A stretch of 64,000 bases of DNA. Source: Amycolatopsis eburnea (lineage in GTDB: Bacteria; Actinomycetota; Actinomycetes; Mycobacteriales; Pseudonocardiaceae). Numbering within the stretch: position 1 is the first letter of the stretch; each line of letters starts with the position of its first letter. The stretch is taken from the NCBI RefSeq assembly GCF_003937945.1, contig NZ_RSEC01000036.1:372001-436000 (forward strand), in the 5' to 3' direction. A program made the translations under genes and the position numbers. Below, piece after piece: positions 43,468-53,976 of the stretch. Below the pieces are notes generated by a model that was given only the letters and a program-made list of their open reading frames with translations, had not been told where the DNA came from and did not search any database.

Positions 43468-43468
43468 G

Positions 43469-44350
43469 TCAAGCCGCCGCGACGAGGTCCGGGGCCGGGT
43501 CGACGGACCGGACCCTCGTCCGGCGGTCACGCTGCCAGGCGATCACCCGGCAGACCACGTAGATCAGGAACGAAATCGCCGTCACGAACGCGCTCACCGG
43601 CAACCCGGGCGCCAGCGACAGCACGATCCCGCCGATCGCCGACACCTCCGCGAACACCACCGACAGCACCGTGGCCTTCCACGGCGACGCCGTCACGCGG
43701 GCCGCCGCCGCGGCGGGCGTCACCATCAAGGCGACCACCAGCAGCGAACCGACCACCTTCACGCTCAGCGCCGTCGAAACGCCCACCAGCAGCGCGAACA
43801 CCACGGTCAGCGTCTTCACCGGGACCCCGCGCGCGACCGCCACGTTCCGGTCCACCGAGGCGAACAGCAGCGGCCGGTACACCAGCGCCAGCACCGCCAG
43901 CACCACCGCCGACGACACCACGAACAACGTCAGGTTCGTCGAATCGATCGTGATGATCTGGCCGGTCAGGATGCCGAACTTGTTCCCGGACCGTCCTTTG
44001 TAGAACGACAGGAACAGCACACCCATGCCGAGGCCGAACGACAGGATCACGCCGATCACCGAGTCGCGGTCGGCGTCGCGCGCGCCGAGGATGCCCAGCA
44101 GCAGCGCCGCCACCACCGCGCCGATCAGCGCGCCGTACTCGACGCCGATCCCGAGCAGCAGCGCCGCCGCGCCGCCGGTGAAGGCCAGCTCGGACGTGCC
44201 GTGCACCGCGAACGACATGCGCCGCATCACGATCAGCGGGCCCAGCACGCCGGCCACCAGGCCGAGGATCAACGCCGCCACCAGCGCGGTCTGCACCCCG
44301 GAAAGCTCGGTGATCAGCTCCCAGGTCTTGCCGAAGTCGAACAGATCCAA
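43469..44350 (-). CDS. znuB: Zinc/manganese ABC transporter permease
   Basis: 293 residues, about eight helices, ABC-3 permease family. LGPLIVMRRMSFAVHGTSELAFTGGAAALLLG and VKVVGSLLVVALMVTPAAAA are typical of ZnuB/MntB. It starts three bases after the ATP-binding gene stop. Last gene of the znuA-znuC-znuB operon on the minus strand. The Zur-like box upstream of znuA argues for zinc. Confidence 0.9.
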   Translation of the reverse strand: MDLFDFGKTWELITELSGVQTALVAALILGLVAGVLGPLIVMRRMSFAVHGTSELAFTGGAAALLLGIGVEYGALIGAVVAALLLGILGARDADRDSVIGVILSFGLGMGVLFLSFYKGRSGNKFGILTGQIITIDSTNLTLFVVSSAVVLAVLALVYRPLLFASVDRNVAVARGVPVKTLTVVFALLVGVSTALSVKVVGSLLVVALMVTPAAAAARVTASPWKATVLSVVFAEVSAIGGIVLSLAPGLPVSAFVTAISFLIYVVCRVIAWQRDRRTRVRSVDPAPDLVAAA

Positions 44351-44353
44351 GAC

Positions 44354-45199
44354 TCAGCCCACTTGCTCTTCGACGTCGTGTTCGTGGTGGTGCGGCTCCT
44401 CCTCGCACAACGCGCTCTGCGCGCCCGCGATGTGGATCTGCCCGCCCACCTTCAGCACCTCGACGCGGGTCCCGTACAGCTCGGACAGGGTCGCCGTGGT
44501 CATGACCTCGTCCGGCTTGCCGATCCGGAACTGGCCGTTGACCAGGTACAGCACGCGGTCGACGAACGGCAGCACCGGGTTGATCTCGTGCGTCACGAAC
44601 AGCACCGCGGTGTCCGCCGCGCGCCGCCGGTGGTCGATCAGCTCGCTGATCGCGCGCTGGTGCGCCAGGTCCAGCGACAGCAGCGGCTCGTCGCAGAGCA
44701 GCACCTCGGGGTCGCCGACCAGGGCCTGCGCCACCCGCAGCCGCTGCTGCTCACCACCGGACAGCCGGCCGACCGGCTGCTTCGCGTACCTGGTCGCGCC
44801 GACCTCGGCGATGGCGTCGGCGACCCGGCGGCGGCGCGCGGCCATGCCGAACAGGCCGGGGCCCCAGCGGTGGCCGTCGAGCCCGAGCCCGACCAGGTCG
44901 ACGCCCCGCAGCGTCAGCGACTCGTCGATCGCGCGCTGCTGCGGGATGTAGCCGATCTTGCGGTTGGCGCCGCCCGGGCGCCCGCCCGCGATCTCGACCG
45001 TGCCCGACGACAGGCCCTGCATGCCGAGCAGCGCCTTCAGCAGGCTGCTCTTGCCGGAGCCGTTCGGGCCGAGGACGGCGAGGAACTCGCCCGGCTCGAC
45101 GACGAGGTCCAGCCCCGACCAGAGGGTCCGGGGACCGAAGGCCAAGCCCGCCCCGCGGACCCGGACCGCGGGGCGTACGTCGTCGGAAACGGGAGACAT
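44354..45199 (-). CDS. znuC: Zinc/manganese ABC transporter ATP-binding protein
   Basis: 281 residues. Walker A GPNGSGKSS (about residue 45), Q-loop IGYIPQQR, signature LSGGEQQR, Walker B VLLCDEP and switch His in FVTHE. A C-terminal tail HHHEHDVEE is histidine-rich and could bind zinc. ATG 45199 starts two bases after the znuA stop, so translation is coupled. Energises zinc uptake with ZnuA and ZnuB. Confidence 0.92.
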   Translation of the reverse strand: MSPVSDDVRPAVRVRGAGLAFGPRTLWSGLDLVVEPGEFLAVLGPNGSGKSSLLKALLGMQGLSSGTVEIAGGRPGGANRKIGYIPQQRAIDESLTLRGVDLVGLGLDGHRWGPGLFGMAARRRRVADAIAEVGATRYAKQPVGRLSGGEQQRLRVAQALVGDPEVLLCDEPLLSLDLAHQRAISELIDHRRRAADTAVLFVTHEINPVLPFVDRVLYLVNGQFRIGKPDEVMTTATLSELYGTRVEVLKVGGQIHIAGAQSALCEEEPHHHEHDVEEQVG

Positions 45200-45201
45200 G
45201 G

Positions 45202-46110
45202 CTACTTCAACGCCCCCGCCAGCTCGTCGACTTCCCCGGTCATCCAGACAATGTAGTCCGTCACACCCTGCGGCAGCGTCTCGGTCACGTCCACGACGCC
45301 GATGCCGGCGGCCTTCGCCTGCCCGACGACGTCCTGGGTCAGCGGGGTCACCGTCTGCGCGTTGTTGATCAGGGCCTTGACCTGCTTGGTGGCGATGAGC
45401 TGCTTGTACTCGTTCACCGCGCCGGCCGGGACGTCGGTGTCGTTCTCCACCGCGTCCGAGAACGCCTTGGGCGTCGCGTCCGTCAGCTTCGCGCTCTGGA
45501 GCAGGTAGTGCGCGACCGGCTCGGTGACCACGACCTTCGCGCCCGGGTGCGTGGTGCCCAGGTCGCCGAGGCGCTTCTCCAGCTCGCCGACCTTCGCCTT
45601 GAACGCGGCCGCGTTGTCGGTGAACGCCTGCTTCGACGCCGGCTGCAGCTCGCCGAGCTGCGCCGCGACCTGGTCGGCGACCTTGCCGACGCCCGGCAGG
45701 TCGTACCAGACGTGCTCGTTCTCGTCGCCGGTCGCGGCGATGTCGTAGGCGACGAGCTTCTTGGCGTCCCCGGCCTGGCCGGCGAGCTTGTCGAAGAACT
45801 CGTCGTACCCGCCGCCGTTGGACAGGAGCAGCTTCGCGTCCTTCGCCGCGAGGGCGTCGTCCGCGGTGGTCTCGTACGAGTGCGGGTCGGCCGACGGGTC
45901 GTGGATGACCGACTTGACCTCGACCTTGTCGCCGCCGACGGCGCTCACGACGCTGCCCCAGACGTCCGTCGACGCCACGACCTTGATCTTGTCGGCGCCG
46001 CCGGACTGCCCGCCGCCGTCGGAGGCGGTTCCGCCGGAGCACGCGGCCAGGGCGAGCACGGACAGGGCCGAAGCGGCGGCGAGCGCGCTCCTGGTGCGGC
46101 GGGAACTCAT
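45202..46110 (-). CDS. znuA: Zinc-binding lipoprotein of the ABC importer
   Basis: 302 residues, cluster A-I solute-binding lipoprotein. The lipobox LAAC ends the signal peptide. Metal ligands typical of ZnuA/TroA are visible: HSYETT (DPSADPHSYE), NEHVWYD and VVTEPVAHYLLQ. There is no long His-rich loop. I chose ATG 46110, eight bases after AGGAG; a GTG nine bases upstream overlaps the ribosome site. A Zur-like palindrome lies just upstream at 46133-46150. Confidence 0.9.
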   Translation of the reverse strand: MSSRRTRSALAAASALSVLALAACSGGTASDGGGQSGGADKIKVVASTDVWGSVVSAVGGDKVEVKSVIHDPSADPHSYETTADDALAAKDAKLLLSNGGGYDEFFDKLAGQAGDAKKLVAYDIAATGDENEHVWYDLPGVGKVADQVAAQLGELQPASKQAFTDNAAAFKAKVGELEKRLGDLGTTHPGAKVVVTEPVAHYLLQSAKLTDATPKAFSDAVENDTDVPAGAVNEYKQLIATKQVKALINNAQTVTPLTQDVVGQAKAAGIGVVDVTETLPQGVTDYIVWMTGEVDELAGALK

Positions 46111-46132
46111 CGAGGACACTCCTGCGAGACGC

Positions 46133-46150
46133 TAATGGAAACCGTTGTCA
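46133..46150. promoter_or_regulatory. Zur-like operator
   Basis: TAATGGAAACCGTTGTCA contains the dyad TGNNAACNGTTNNCA, close to the actinobacterial Zur consensus as I remember it. It lies 23-40 bp before znuA, where zinc-loaded Zur would block transcription, and between the divergent znuA and lacI-type genes. Confidence 0.55.
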
Positions 46151-46289
46151 GATTCAGCTTACCCCATCCGGATGACTTCCTGGCCATCCGATCTCGTTTT
46201 GGTGTATGCGTCTCCATGCATGCGGATCGAGACATCGACCACCCGGGGTGTCTCTTCAGGAAAACGATCTGAACCGTTACGGTTTGCTG

Positions 46290-47390
46290 ATGGGACGTCC
46301 TATTCGCACCCGGAGGCAGGCGACACTGGCGTCGCTCGCGGCGGAGCTCGGTGTGTCCAGGACCACGGTGTCCAACGCCTACAACCGGCCGGACCAGCTG
46401 TCCCCGGAACTGCGCCGCCGGGTCCTCGAGACCGCGCGGCGGCTCGGCTACCCCGGCCCCGACCCGGTCGCCCGCTCCCTGCGCACGCGCAAGGCGGGCG
46501 CGGTCGGCCTGCTGCTCACCGAGAACCTCTCCTACGCCTTCCGCGACCCCGCCGCCGTCGGCGTGCTCGAAGGACTGGCCCTGGCCTGCGAAGACGCCGG
46601 CGTCGGCCTGCACCTGGTGCCGGCCAGCCCCGGCCGCGAGGACGTCGCCGCGGTGCACCGCGCGGGTGTCGACGGCTTCGTCGTCTACTCCGTGCCGGAC
46701 GACGACCCGCACCTGGCCGCCGTGCTGGAGCGCCCGGTGCCGACGGTGATCATCGACCAGCCGAGCATCGAGGGCATCGACCGCGTCGGCCCGGACGACG
46801 CGGCGGCCGTCGGCAAGATCGCCGAGCACCTCGTGTCACTGGGCCACCGGCAGGTCGGCGTCATCTGCATGCGCCTGGCCCGCGAGCGCAACGACGACTT
46901 CGTCTCGGCGGCGCGGCAGAGCGGCGCGCACTTCCACGTCCAGCGCACCCGCCTGGAAGCGCTCGCCGTGGCGTTCTCGGCGGCCGGCGTCGACTGGGCG
47001 GGCGTCCCCGTGGTCGAGCGCTTCGACCACACGGTGGACGACGGCGCGTCCGCGGCGCGGCAGCTGCTCGACGCGTACCCGCAGATCACGGCCGTGATCT
47101 GCACCTCGGACATCCTCGCGCTCGGCGCCATGGCCGAGGCCGAGCGGCGCGGGCTGCGGGTGCCGCAGGACCTGACCGTCACCGGCTTCGACGGCATCGC
47201 CGAAGCCGAGCGGATCGGGCTCACCACGGTCCACCAGCCGGTGCTCGAAAAGGGCAAGACGGCCGGGCGCCTGCTGCTGGGCTCGGCCGAGCGCAGCGCG
47301 CCGAAGGTGATCACGCTGCCCACCGAGCTGCGCGTCGGCCGCACGTCGGCGCCGCCGCGGACGGTCGAGGAGCCCTGGTTCGGCGGGTAG
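46290..47390 (+). CDS. LacI-family transcriptional regulator
   Basis: 366 residues. An N-terminal HTH (ATLASLAAELGVSRTTVSNAYNRPDQLSPELRRRVLETARRLGY) and a periplasmic-binding-protein-like effector domain. The start ATG 46290 has TACGGT six bases upstream and no Shine-Dalgarno, so it may be leaderless. Divergent from znuA. The family usually senses sugars; no sugar-uptake or catabolic genes are adjacent, so its target is unknown. It is preceded by the Zur-like box but its own link to zinc is unproven. Confidence 0.92.
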   Translation: MGRPIRTRRQATLASLAAELGVSRTTVSNAYNRPDQLSPELRRRVLETARRLGYPGPDPVARSLRTRKAGAVGLLLTENLSYAFRDPAAVGVLEGLALACEDAGVGLHLVPASPGREDVAAVHRAGVDGFVVYSVPDDDPHLAAVLERPVPTVIIDQPSIEGIDRVGPDDAAAVGKIAEHLVSLGHRQVGVICMRLARERNDDFVSAARQSGAHFHVQRTRLEALAVAFSAAGVDWAGVPVVERFDHTVDDGASAARQLLDAYPQITAVICTSDILALGAMAEAERRGLRVPQDLTVTGFDGIAEAERIGLTTVHQPVLEKGKTAGRLLLGSAERSAPKVITLPTELRVGRTSAPPRTVEEPWFGG

Positions 47391-47491
47391 AAACCCGTGA
47401 CATTGCTCGTAGTGCATTGCCCGCCGGGGTGCTCACCGGGTCCAATGGGTGGCACGCCCGCGCCGCGGGGCCACTGGCCGGAAGGTGACCG

Positions 47492-47983
47492 ATGACCTCG
47501 ATCGACGTACTGCTGAAGCGCAACCAGGAAATCGGCGACATCACCCCCGGTGACCGCTCGACCCCGCGCCCGTCCCTCCAGGTGGCGGTCCTGACCTGCA
47601 TGGACGCCCGGATCCGGGTGTTCGAGATCTTCGGCCTCCTGCAGGGCGAGTCGCACGTCCTCCGCAACGCGGGCGGCGTGGTGACCGACGACGTGATCCG
47701 GTCGCTGGCCCTTTCGCAGCGCAAGCTGGGCACCCGCGAGGTGCTGATCGTCCAGCACACGGAGTGCGGCCTGTCGATGGTCACCGAGGACGACTTCAAG
47801 GACGAGCTGGAAGACGCCACCGGCCTGCGCCCGACGTGGGCGGTCGAGGCGTTCCGCAACGTCGAGAACAGCGTCCGCACGTCGATGGAGCGGGTGCGGC
47901 GCAGCGCGTACCTGCCGCACACCGAGAACGTCCGCGGCTTCGTGTACGACGTCAAGATCGGGCGGCTCACCGAGGTGAAGTAG
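47492..47983 (+). CDS. Beta-class carbonic anhydrase
   Basis: 163 residues. Zinc and catalytic residues of the beta class: CMDAR (Cys plus Asp/Arg dyad, about 35-39), and HTECG (His and Cys ligands, about 88-92); RNAGG also present. Interconverts CO2 and bicarbonate. ATG 47492 has GGAAGG upstream. The neighbour is mutY, as in mycobacteria, where canB (Rv3588c) is next to mutY (Rv3589). Confidence 0.93.
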   Translation: MTSIDVLLKRNQEIGDITPGDRSTPRPSLQVAVLTCMDARIRVFEIFGLLQGESHVLRNAGGVVTDDVIRSLALSQRKLGTREVLIVQHTECGLSMVTEDDFKDELEDATGLRPTWAVEAFRNVENSVRTSMERVRRSAYLPHTENVRGFVYDVKIGRLTEVK

Positions 47984-48053
47984 GCCTCGGACAGACCGCG
48001 CGGCCAGGCGTCGCTGAGGGTGCCCCTCCTGGCGGCCGGCCCCCTGGGGTTCA

Positions 48054-48938
48054 ATGTCCGGCGTGGCTGTGGACGCTGACGTACTGCTCGACTGGTTCTC
48101 CACGCACGGCCGGGACCTGCCCTGGCGCGAGCCGGACTGCTCGGCGTGGGGTGTGCTCGTCAGCGAGATCATGCTGCAGCAGACGCCGGTCGTCCGGGTG
48201 CAGCCGATCTGGCACGAGTGGATGGCGCGCTGGCCGGTGCCCTCGGCGCTGGCCGCGTCGAGCCAGGGCGAGGTCGTGCGCGCCTGGGGCAAGCTCGGCT
48301 ACCCGCGGCGCGCGCTGCGGCTGCACGAAGCCGCCGGGGTGATCGCGCGCGAGCACGGGGACGTCGTTCCGTCCGATGTGGACACCCTGCTCGCACTGCC
48401 CGGGATCGGGGCGTACACCGCGCGAGCCGTCGCCGCGTTCGCCTACGGGCGGCGGGCGCCGGTCGTCGACACCAACGTGCGGCGGGTCGTCGCGCGGGCC
48501 GTGCACGGGGCCGGGGACGCCGGGCCCGCGTCGAACACCCGGGACATGAACGACGTCGAAGCCCTGCTGCCCGCCGAAGACGCGCCCGCCGCGAAGTTCT
48601 CCGCCGCGATCATGGAGCTCGGCGCGCTGATCTGCACCGCCCGGGCGCCGAAGTGTGCGGACTGCCCGATTTACGACGAGTGCGCGTGGCAGCTCGCCGG
48701 CCGCCCGGAGTACGCCGGGCCCGCCAAGCCGGTGCAGAAGTTCGCCGGGACAGACCGGCAGGTCCGCGGGCGGCTGCTCGACGTCCTGCGCGGCAGCGAA
48801 GGGCCGGTCGAGAAGGCGAAGCTGGACCTCGTCTGGCACGACGCCGGGCAGCGTGACCGTTGCCTGGACTCCCTGCTGGTCGACGGCCTCCTCGAACAAA
48901 CCCGCGACGGTCTCTTCGCACTGCCGGGTGAACACTGA
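48054..48938 (+). CDS. mutY: A/G-specific adenine glycosylase
   Basis: 294 residues. Removes adenine mispaired with 8-oxoguanine. Helix-hairpin-helix LPGIGAYTARAVAAFA with the catalytic Asp region in VVDTNVRRV; the 4Fe-4S ligands are in CTARAPKCADCPIYDEC (spacing C-x6-C-x2-C-x5-C). The C-terminal NUDIX-type domain of E. coli MutY is largely absent, so this is the short form. The start ATG 48054 has no clear ribosome site; GTG 48063 is possible. Confidence 0.93.
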   Translation: MSGVAVDADVLLDWFSTHGRDLPWREPDCSAWGVLVSEIMLQQTPVVRVQPIWHEWMARWPVPSALAASSQGEVVRAWGKLGYPRRALRLHEAAGVIAREHGDVVPSDVDTLLALPGIGAYTARAVAAFAYGRRAPVVDTNVRRVVARAVHGAGDAGPASNTRDMNDVEALLPAEDAPAAKFSAAIMELGALICTARAPKCADCPIYDECAWQLAGRPEYAGPAKPVQKFAGTDRQVRGRLLDVLRGSEGPVEKAKLDLVWHDAGQRDRCLDSLLVDGLLEQTRDGLFALPGEH

Positions 48939-48965
48939 CGCACTACGACCAAAGTTGGTCAATAG

Positions 48966-48994
48966 TTGTCACCGAAGCGTTCCGGAGTTACCTT
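48966..48994 (+). promoter_or_regulatory. Promoter of the amidase gene
   Basis: TTGTCA (48966-48971), 17-bp spacer, TACCTT (48989-48994), then the ATG seven bases later. This is both a good sigma-70-type promoter and evidence for a leaderless start at 49002. Confidence 0.65.
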
Positions 48995-49001
48995 TCTCCG
49001 C

Positions 49002-49952
49002 ATGGTCACTGTTGACCGCCGGACCCTGCTCAAGGCGGGGGCGACCGCGACCGCGGCCGGCGCACTGGGGATGACGACCACGGGGACGGCCGCAGCGGCC
49101 GTGCCGACACCGACGATCCACCCGACGTCCGAGTGGGGCGCCCGGCCCGCCGCCGGCCCGATCGTGGTGGAGAACCACAAGCCGACCTACATCGTCGTGC
49201 ACCACGCCGTCGATCCGCCGATGAACAACGACTTCTCGCTGGCGCGCGCGTTCTACGTCTCGCGGTACATCCAGAACCTGCACATGGACAAGAACGGCTG
49301 GATCGACAGCGGCCAGCAGTTCACGAACAGCCGCGGCGGGTTCGTCACCGAAGGCAGGCACCGCAGCCTCGAAATCCTGCGCGGCGGCACCCAGCACGTC
49401 CAGGGCGCGAACGTCGCCAACCACAACAGCGAGGTCATCGGGATCGAGAACGAGGGCCTCTACAGCACGGTCGACGTGCCGCAGGCGCTGTGGGACTCGC
49501 TGGTCGGCCTGGTCGCCTACATCGCCCACCAGTACGGCATTTCGCCCGAGTTCATCAAGGGCCACCGCGACTTCAACTCGACCGAGTGCCCCGGCCAGGT
49601 GCTCTACAACCGGCTGCCCGAGCTGCGGACCGCGGTGGGCCGCGTGCTCGGCGTCTCGGTCGCGCGCGCCGAGGCGGAGTGGCCGCTGCTCAAGCCCGGC
49701 GCCACCGGCCGGAAGGTCCAGCTGGCGCAGGAGTTCCTGCGCGAGACCGGCTTCGACGTGCCGACCGACGGCGTCTTCGGGCAGTCCACAAAGGACGCCG
49801 TCGCCGCGCTCTCGGCCCGCGCCGGCCTCGGCCGGGACACCTGCAACGCGGCGAAGGCGGAAACCGGCTTCCTCGGCGCCGACGTCTGGCCCCTAATCGT
49901 CCCGAGCGGCCGCTCGGCCGCGGCCTGGCGATCCGACCTTTCCAAAATCTAG
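49002..49952 (+). CDS. Exported peptidoglycan amidase (PGRP-like) with C-terminal binding domain
   Basis: 316 residues. A twin-arginine-type leader (DRRTLLKAGATATAAGALGMTTTGTAAAA), then an N-acetylmuramoyl-L-alanine amidase domain of the Amidase_2/PGRP type: zinc residues VVHHAVD, NHNSEVIGIENEG and GHRDFNSTECPG. A C-terminal peptidoglycan-binding repeat (LLKPGATGRKVQLAQEFLRETGFDVPTDGVFGQSTKDAVAAL) follows. ATG 49002 is supported by the promoter seven bases upstream. It acts outside the cell on cell-wall peptide stems. Confidence 0.9.
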   Translation: MVTVDRRTLLKAGATATAAGALGMTTTGTAAAAVPTPTIHPTSEWGARPAAGPIVVENHKPTYIVVHHAVDPPMNNDFSLARAFYVSRYIQNLHMDKNGWIDSGQQFTNSRGGFVTEGRHRSLEILRGGTQHVQGANVANHNSEVIGIENEGLYSTVDVPQALWDSLVGLVAYIAHQYGISPEFIKGHRDFNSTECPGQVLYNRLPELRTAVGRVLGVSVARAEAEWPLLKPGATGRKVQLAQEFLRETGFDVPTDGVFGQSTKDAVAALSARAGLGRDTCNAAKAETGFLGADVWPLIVPSGRSAAAWRSDLSKI

Positions 49953-49978
49953 CCCCCACCCCCGTCACCCTTGTGGGT

Positions 49979-50019
49979 GCTAAAGCCGCATCTTTCGGCG
50001 AGAAAGATGCGGCTTTAGC
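49979..50019. terminator. 18-bp perfect hairpin between convergent genes
   Basis: GCTAAAGCCGCATCTTTC (49979-49996) and its complement (50002-50019) with loop GGCGA. It lies between the plus-strand amidase and the minus-strand hydrolase and overlaps the latter's stop codon (50015-50017). Bidirectional terminator. Confidence 0.85.
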
Positions 50020-50779
50020 GCAGTAAGACGTCGGACAGGAAGGCTTCCACCGCGCCGCGGTAGGTCTCCGGGGCCTCGTCGTGGGGCAGGTGCGCCGAAC
50101 CCGGCACCACGAGGTGCTTCGCGCCCGGCACCCGGGCCGCGACGGCGGCCTGCTGGCCGGGCGGCATCGCCGTGTGCTCACCCTCGACCAGCAGCAGCGG
50201 GCAGCGGATGGCGTCGACGACGTCCCAGTAGTCGCGCCTGCCCCATTCGGCCGCGATGACGTACAGGTCTTCCAGGTCGGCGACCAGGTGGTAGCCGTCT
50301 TCGCGTTCCTCGACGCAGTCCGCGAAGTACTCGCCCGCGTCGCCGAAGAACTCGCGGACGTGGTCGAGCGACTTGAACGGCACCGGCCAGCTCTCGAAGT
50401 ACCCGCGCCAGGTTTCGACGGTCCGGCCGCGCTGGTCCGGCGCGAAGTCCTCGGACACGACCGCGCGCACCAGCTCGGGGTGCGTCGCCGCGGTCGCCCA
50501 CGCGTGCAGGCCGCCCATCGAGTGCCCGATGAGCACGGCCGGGCCCGCGTCGAGCGTCCGCAACGCCCCGGCGATGTCGTCGACGAACTGCTCGGTGGTC
50601 CACGGCCCGACCCGCGGGGCGCTGCCGTGGCCACGCGCGTCGAAGCCGTACACCGCGCCGTACGGCCGGAGCCACTCCGCGACCCGCCACCACGTCCGCG
50701 CGCGGCCCATCAGTCCGTGGAGCAGCACGATCGGCACGCCCGTGCCGCCGAAACAGAGCACGCGGCCACCTAACCACAT
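50015..50779 (-). CDS. Alpha/beta-hydrolase
   Basis: 254 residues. Nucleophile elbow GHSMGGLHAW, oxyanion region LLHGLMGRARTWW, and a C-terminal His in SAHLPHDEAPE. ATG 50779 has GGAG eight bases upstream. Positionally it matches Rv3591c of M. tuberculosis in the mutY-mhuD neighbourhood. Its substrate is unknown. Note the 18-bp hairpin overlaps its stop codon. Confidence 0.88.
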   Translation of the reverse strand: MWLGGRVLCFGGTGVPIVLLHGLMGRARTWWRVAEWLRPYGAVYGFDARGHGSAPRVGPWTTEQFVDDIAGALRTLDAGPAVLIGHSMGGLHAWATAATHPELVRAVVSEDFAPDQRGRTVETWRGYFESWPVPFKSLDHVREFFGDAGEYFADCVEEREDGYHLVADLEDLYVIAAEWGRRDYWDVVDAIRCPLLLVEGEHTAMPPGQQAAVAARVPGAKHLVVPGSAHLPHDEAPETYRGAVEAFLSDVLLR

Positions 50780-50835
50780 AAGCCCTGCTCCGGAACGTGA
50801 CCGAGTGATCGCTTTCCATCACCTATGGTGGTCTC

Positions 50836-52227
50836 ATGCGCCGCCGACTCGCTGCCCTCGCCGTCTGCGCCGCGGTGGTCCTCGCCGCGGCTTGCAGTGG
50901 TGACGCCGTCTCCGGCGCGCCCCAGCCGCCGCCGATGCACCCCACGCCGGGTGCGTCCGGCGCCGGTGATCCGTACTACCCCGACGACGGCAACGGCGGC
51001 TACGACGCCCTCGGCTACCAGGTCGCCGTCACCTACGACCCGCCGAGCGGACACCTCGACGGCGACACGACGGTGACCGCGCGGGCGACCCAGGACCTGA
51101 GCCGCTTCGACCTCGACCTGCGCGGCCTGGACGTGCGCGGCGTCGACGTCGACGGGAAGCCGGCGCGCTTCAGCCGGGAGAAGGCGCACGAACTGGTGAT
51201 CACGCCGGCGTCGCCGATCCGCGCCGGGACGACGTTCCGCACGCGGGTGCGCTACGGCGGCGATCCGGCGAAGACCCCGCACGACGGCGGCAGCGAGAAC
51301 GGCTGGCAGCACTCGGCCGACGGCGGCGCGTACATGGTCGGCGAGCCGCACTCGGCCGCGTTCTGGTACCCGGTGAACGAAACCCCGCGCGACAAGGCGA
51401 CCTTCACGCTCACCGCGCGCGTCCCGGCCGGGTGGACGGTGGTTTCGAACGGCCGCGAAGGCCCGCCGGGCACGTGGACCGAGCCGAACCCGGTGGCGAG
51501 CTACCTGACGACGATCGCGATCGGCAAGTTCAGCGTCGACAAGTCGACATTGCCGGACGGCACCCCGGTGGTCTCGGCGTACGCCCCGGGCGCGGAAGCC
51601 CGCCGCGCGATCGGCGACCGCCTGCCGGAGGTGCTCGGCTTCCTGAGCGCCAAGTTCGGCCCGTACCCGCAGTCGGCGGCCGGCGGCATCTTCCTGAACG
51701 AGGACGTCCACTTCTCGCTCGAGACGCAGACCCGGCCGACGTACGCGAAGTGGGCCGACCTGCCGACGCTGGTGCACGAGAACGCCCACGAGTGGTTCGG
51801 CGACTCGGTTTCGCTGCGCGATTGGTCCGACATCTGCCTGAACGAGTGCTTCGCGTCGTACGCGCAGTGGCTGTGGGCCGAGCGCGAGGGCCAGAGCCTG
51901 GACGACCGCTACCGCGCGGCGATCGAAATCACCCGCGGCAGCACGGACTTCTGGGCGCAGAAGCTCGTCGGGATGGGCCGGGGCCACGAGTTCGAAGGCG
52001 TCTACAACAAGGGAATCCTGGCGCTGCACGCCCTCCGCCGCGAGATCGGCGACCCGGCGTTCGACCGGCTGCTGAAGGAGTGGCCGTCCCGCTACCGCCA
52101 CGCGAACGCGACGTGGCCGGACTTCGAGGCGATGGCGACGCGCATCAGCGGCAAGAACCTGAAGAGCTTCTTCGACGAGTGGTTCCGCGGCACGAAGCTC
52201 CCCGCGGACGCAGACCTCTTCCCCGGC

Positions 52228-52242
<15 letters not shown>
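50836..52242 (+). CDS. M1-family metallopeptidase, lipoprotein form
   Basis: 468 residues. A lipobox-like LAAAC at the end of the signal (Cys21) anchors it outside the membrane. Gluzincin motif HENAH at 314-318 with Glu337 (HExxH-x18-E). The N-terminal beta domain is that of aminopeptidase N. The C-terminal helical domain is much reduced compared with full M1 enzymes (about 870 residues). TATGGT lies six bases before ATG 50836: leaderless. A secreted paralogue sits at 61238. Its stop overlaps the convergent AAA gene by 15 bp. Confidence 0.9.
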
Positions 52243-53613
<1,371 letters not shown>

Positions 53614-53664
53614 GGGTTTCACAGTGGCACGGATCACAGGGCGAGGCCAACTAGGCTGTCACCC

Positions 53665-53976
53665 ATGAGTGTCGTGAAGATCAACGCGATCGAAGTTCCC
53701 GAAGGCGCCGGCCCCGAGCTGGAGAAGCGGTTCGCGGCGCGGCTGCACGCCGTCGACCAGCAGCCCGGGTTCCTCGGGTTCGAGCTGCTGCGCCCGGTTT
53801 CCGGCGAGACGCGCTACTTCGTGTACACGAAGTGGGAGACGGAAGAGGCCTACCAGGCGTGGGCGAAGGGCGGCCCGGCCGCGGCGGCGCACTCGGGCGA
53901 GCGCGCCAAGCCGGTGTCCACCGGGGCGAACCTGCTGGAGTTCGAGGTCGTCCTCGGTTCGCAGCCGGGTGAGTGA
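53665..53976 (+). CDS. mhuD: Heme-degrading monooxygenase MhuD
   Basis: 103 residues, nearly collinear with M. tuberculosis MhuD (Rv3592), as I recall it: begins MSVVKINAIEVPEGAGPELEKRFA, retains Asn7, a Trp in WAKGG and the haem-ligand His in AAAHSGERAKPV. It cleaves haem and releases iron. ATG 53665 has TAGGCT seven bases upstream and no Shine-Dalgarno, so it is probably leaderless. The downstream sirtuin-like gene overlaps its end by eight bases. Confidence 0.93.
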   Translation: MSVVKINAIEVPEGAGPELEKRFAARLHAVDQQPGFLGFELLRPVSGETRYFVYTKWETEEAYQAWAKGGPAAAAHSGERAKPVSTGANLLEFEVVLGSQPGE

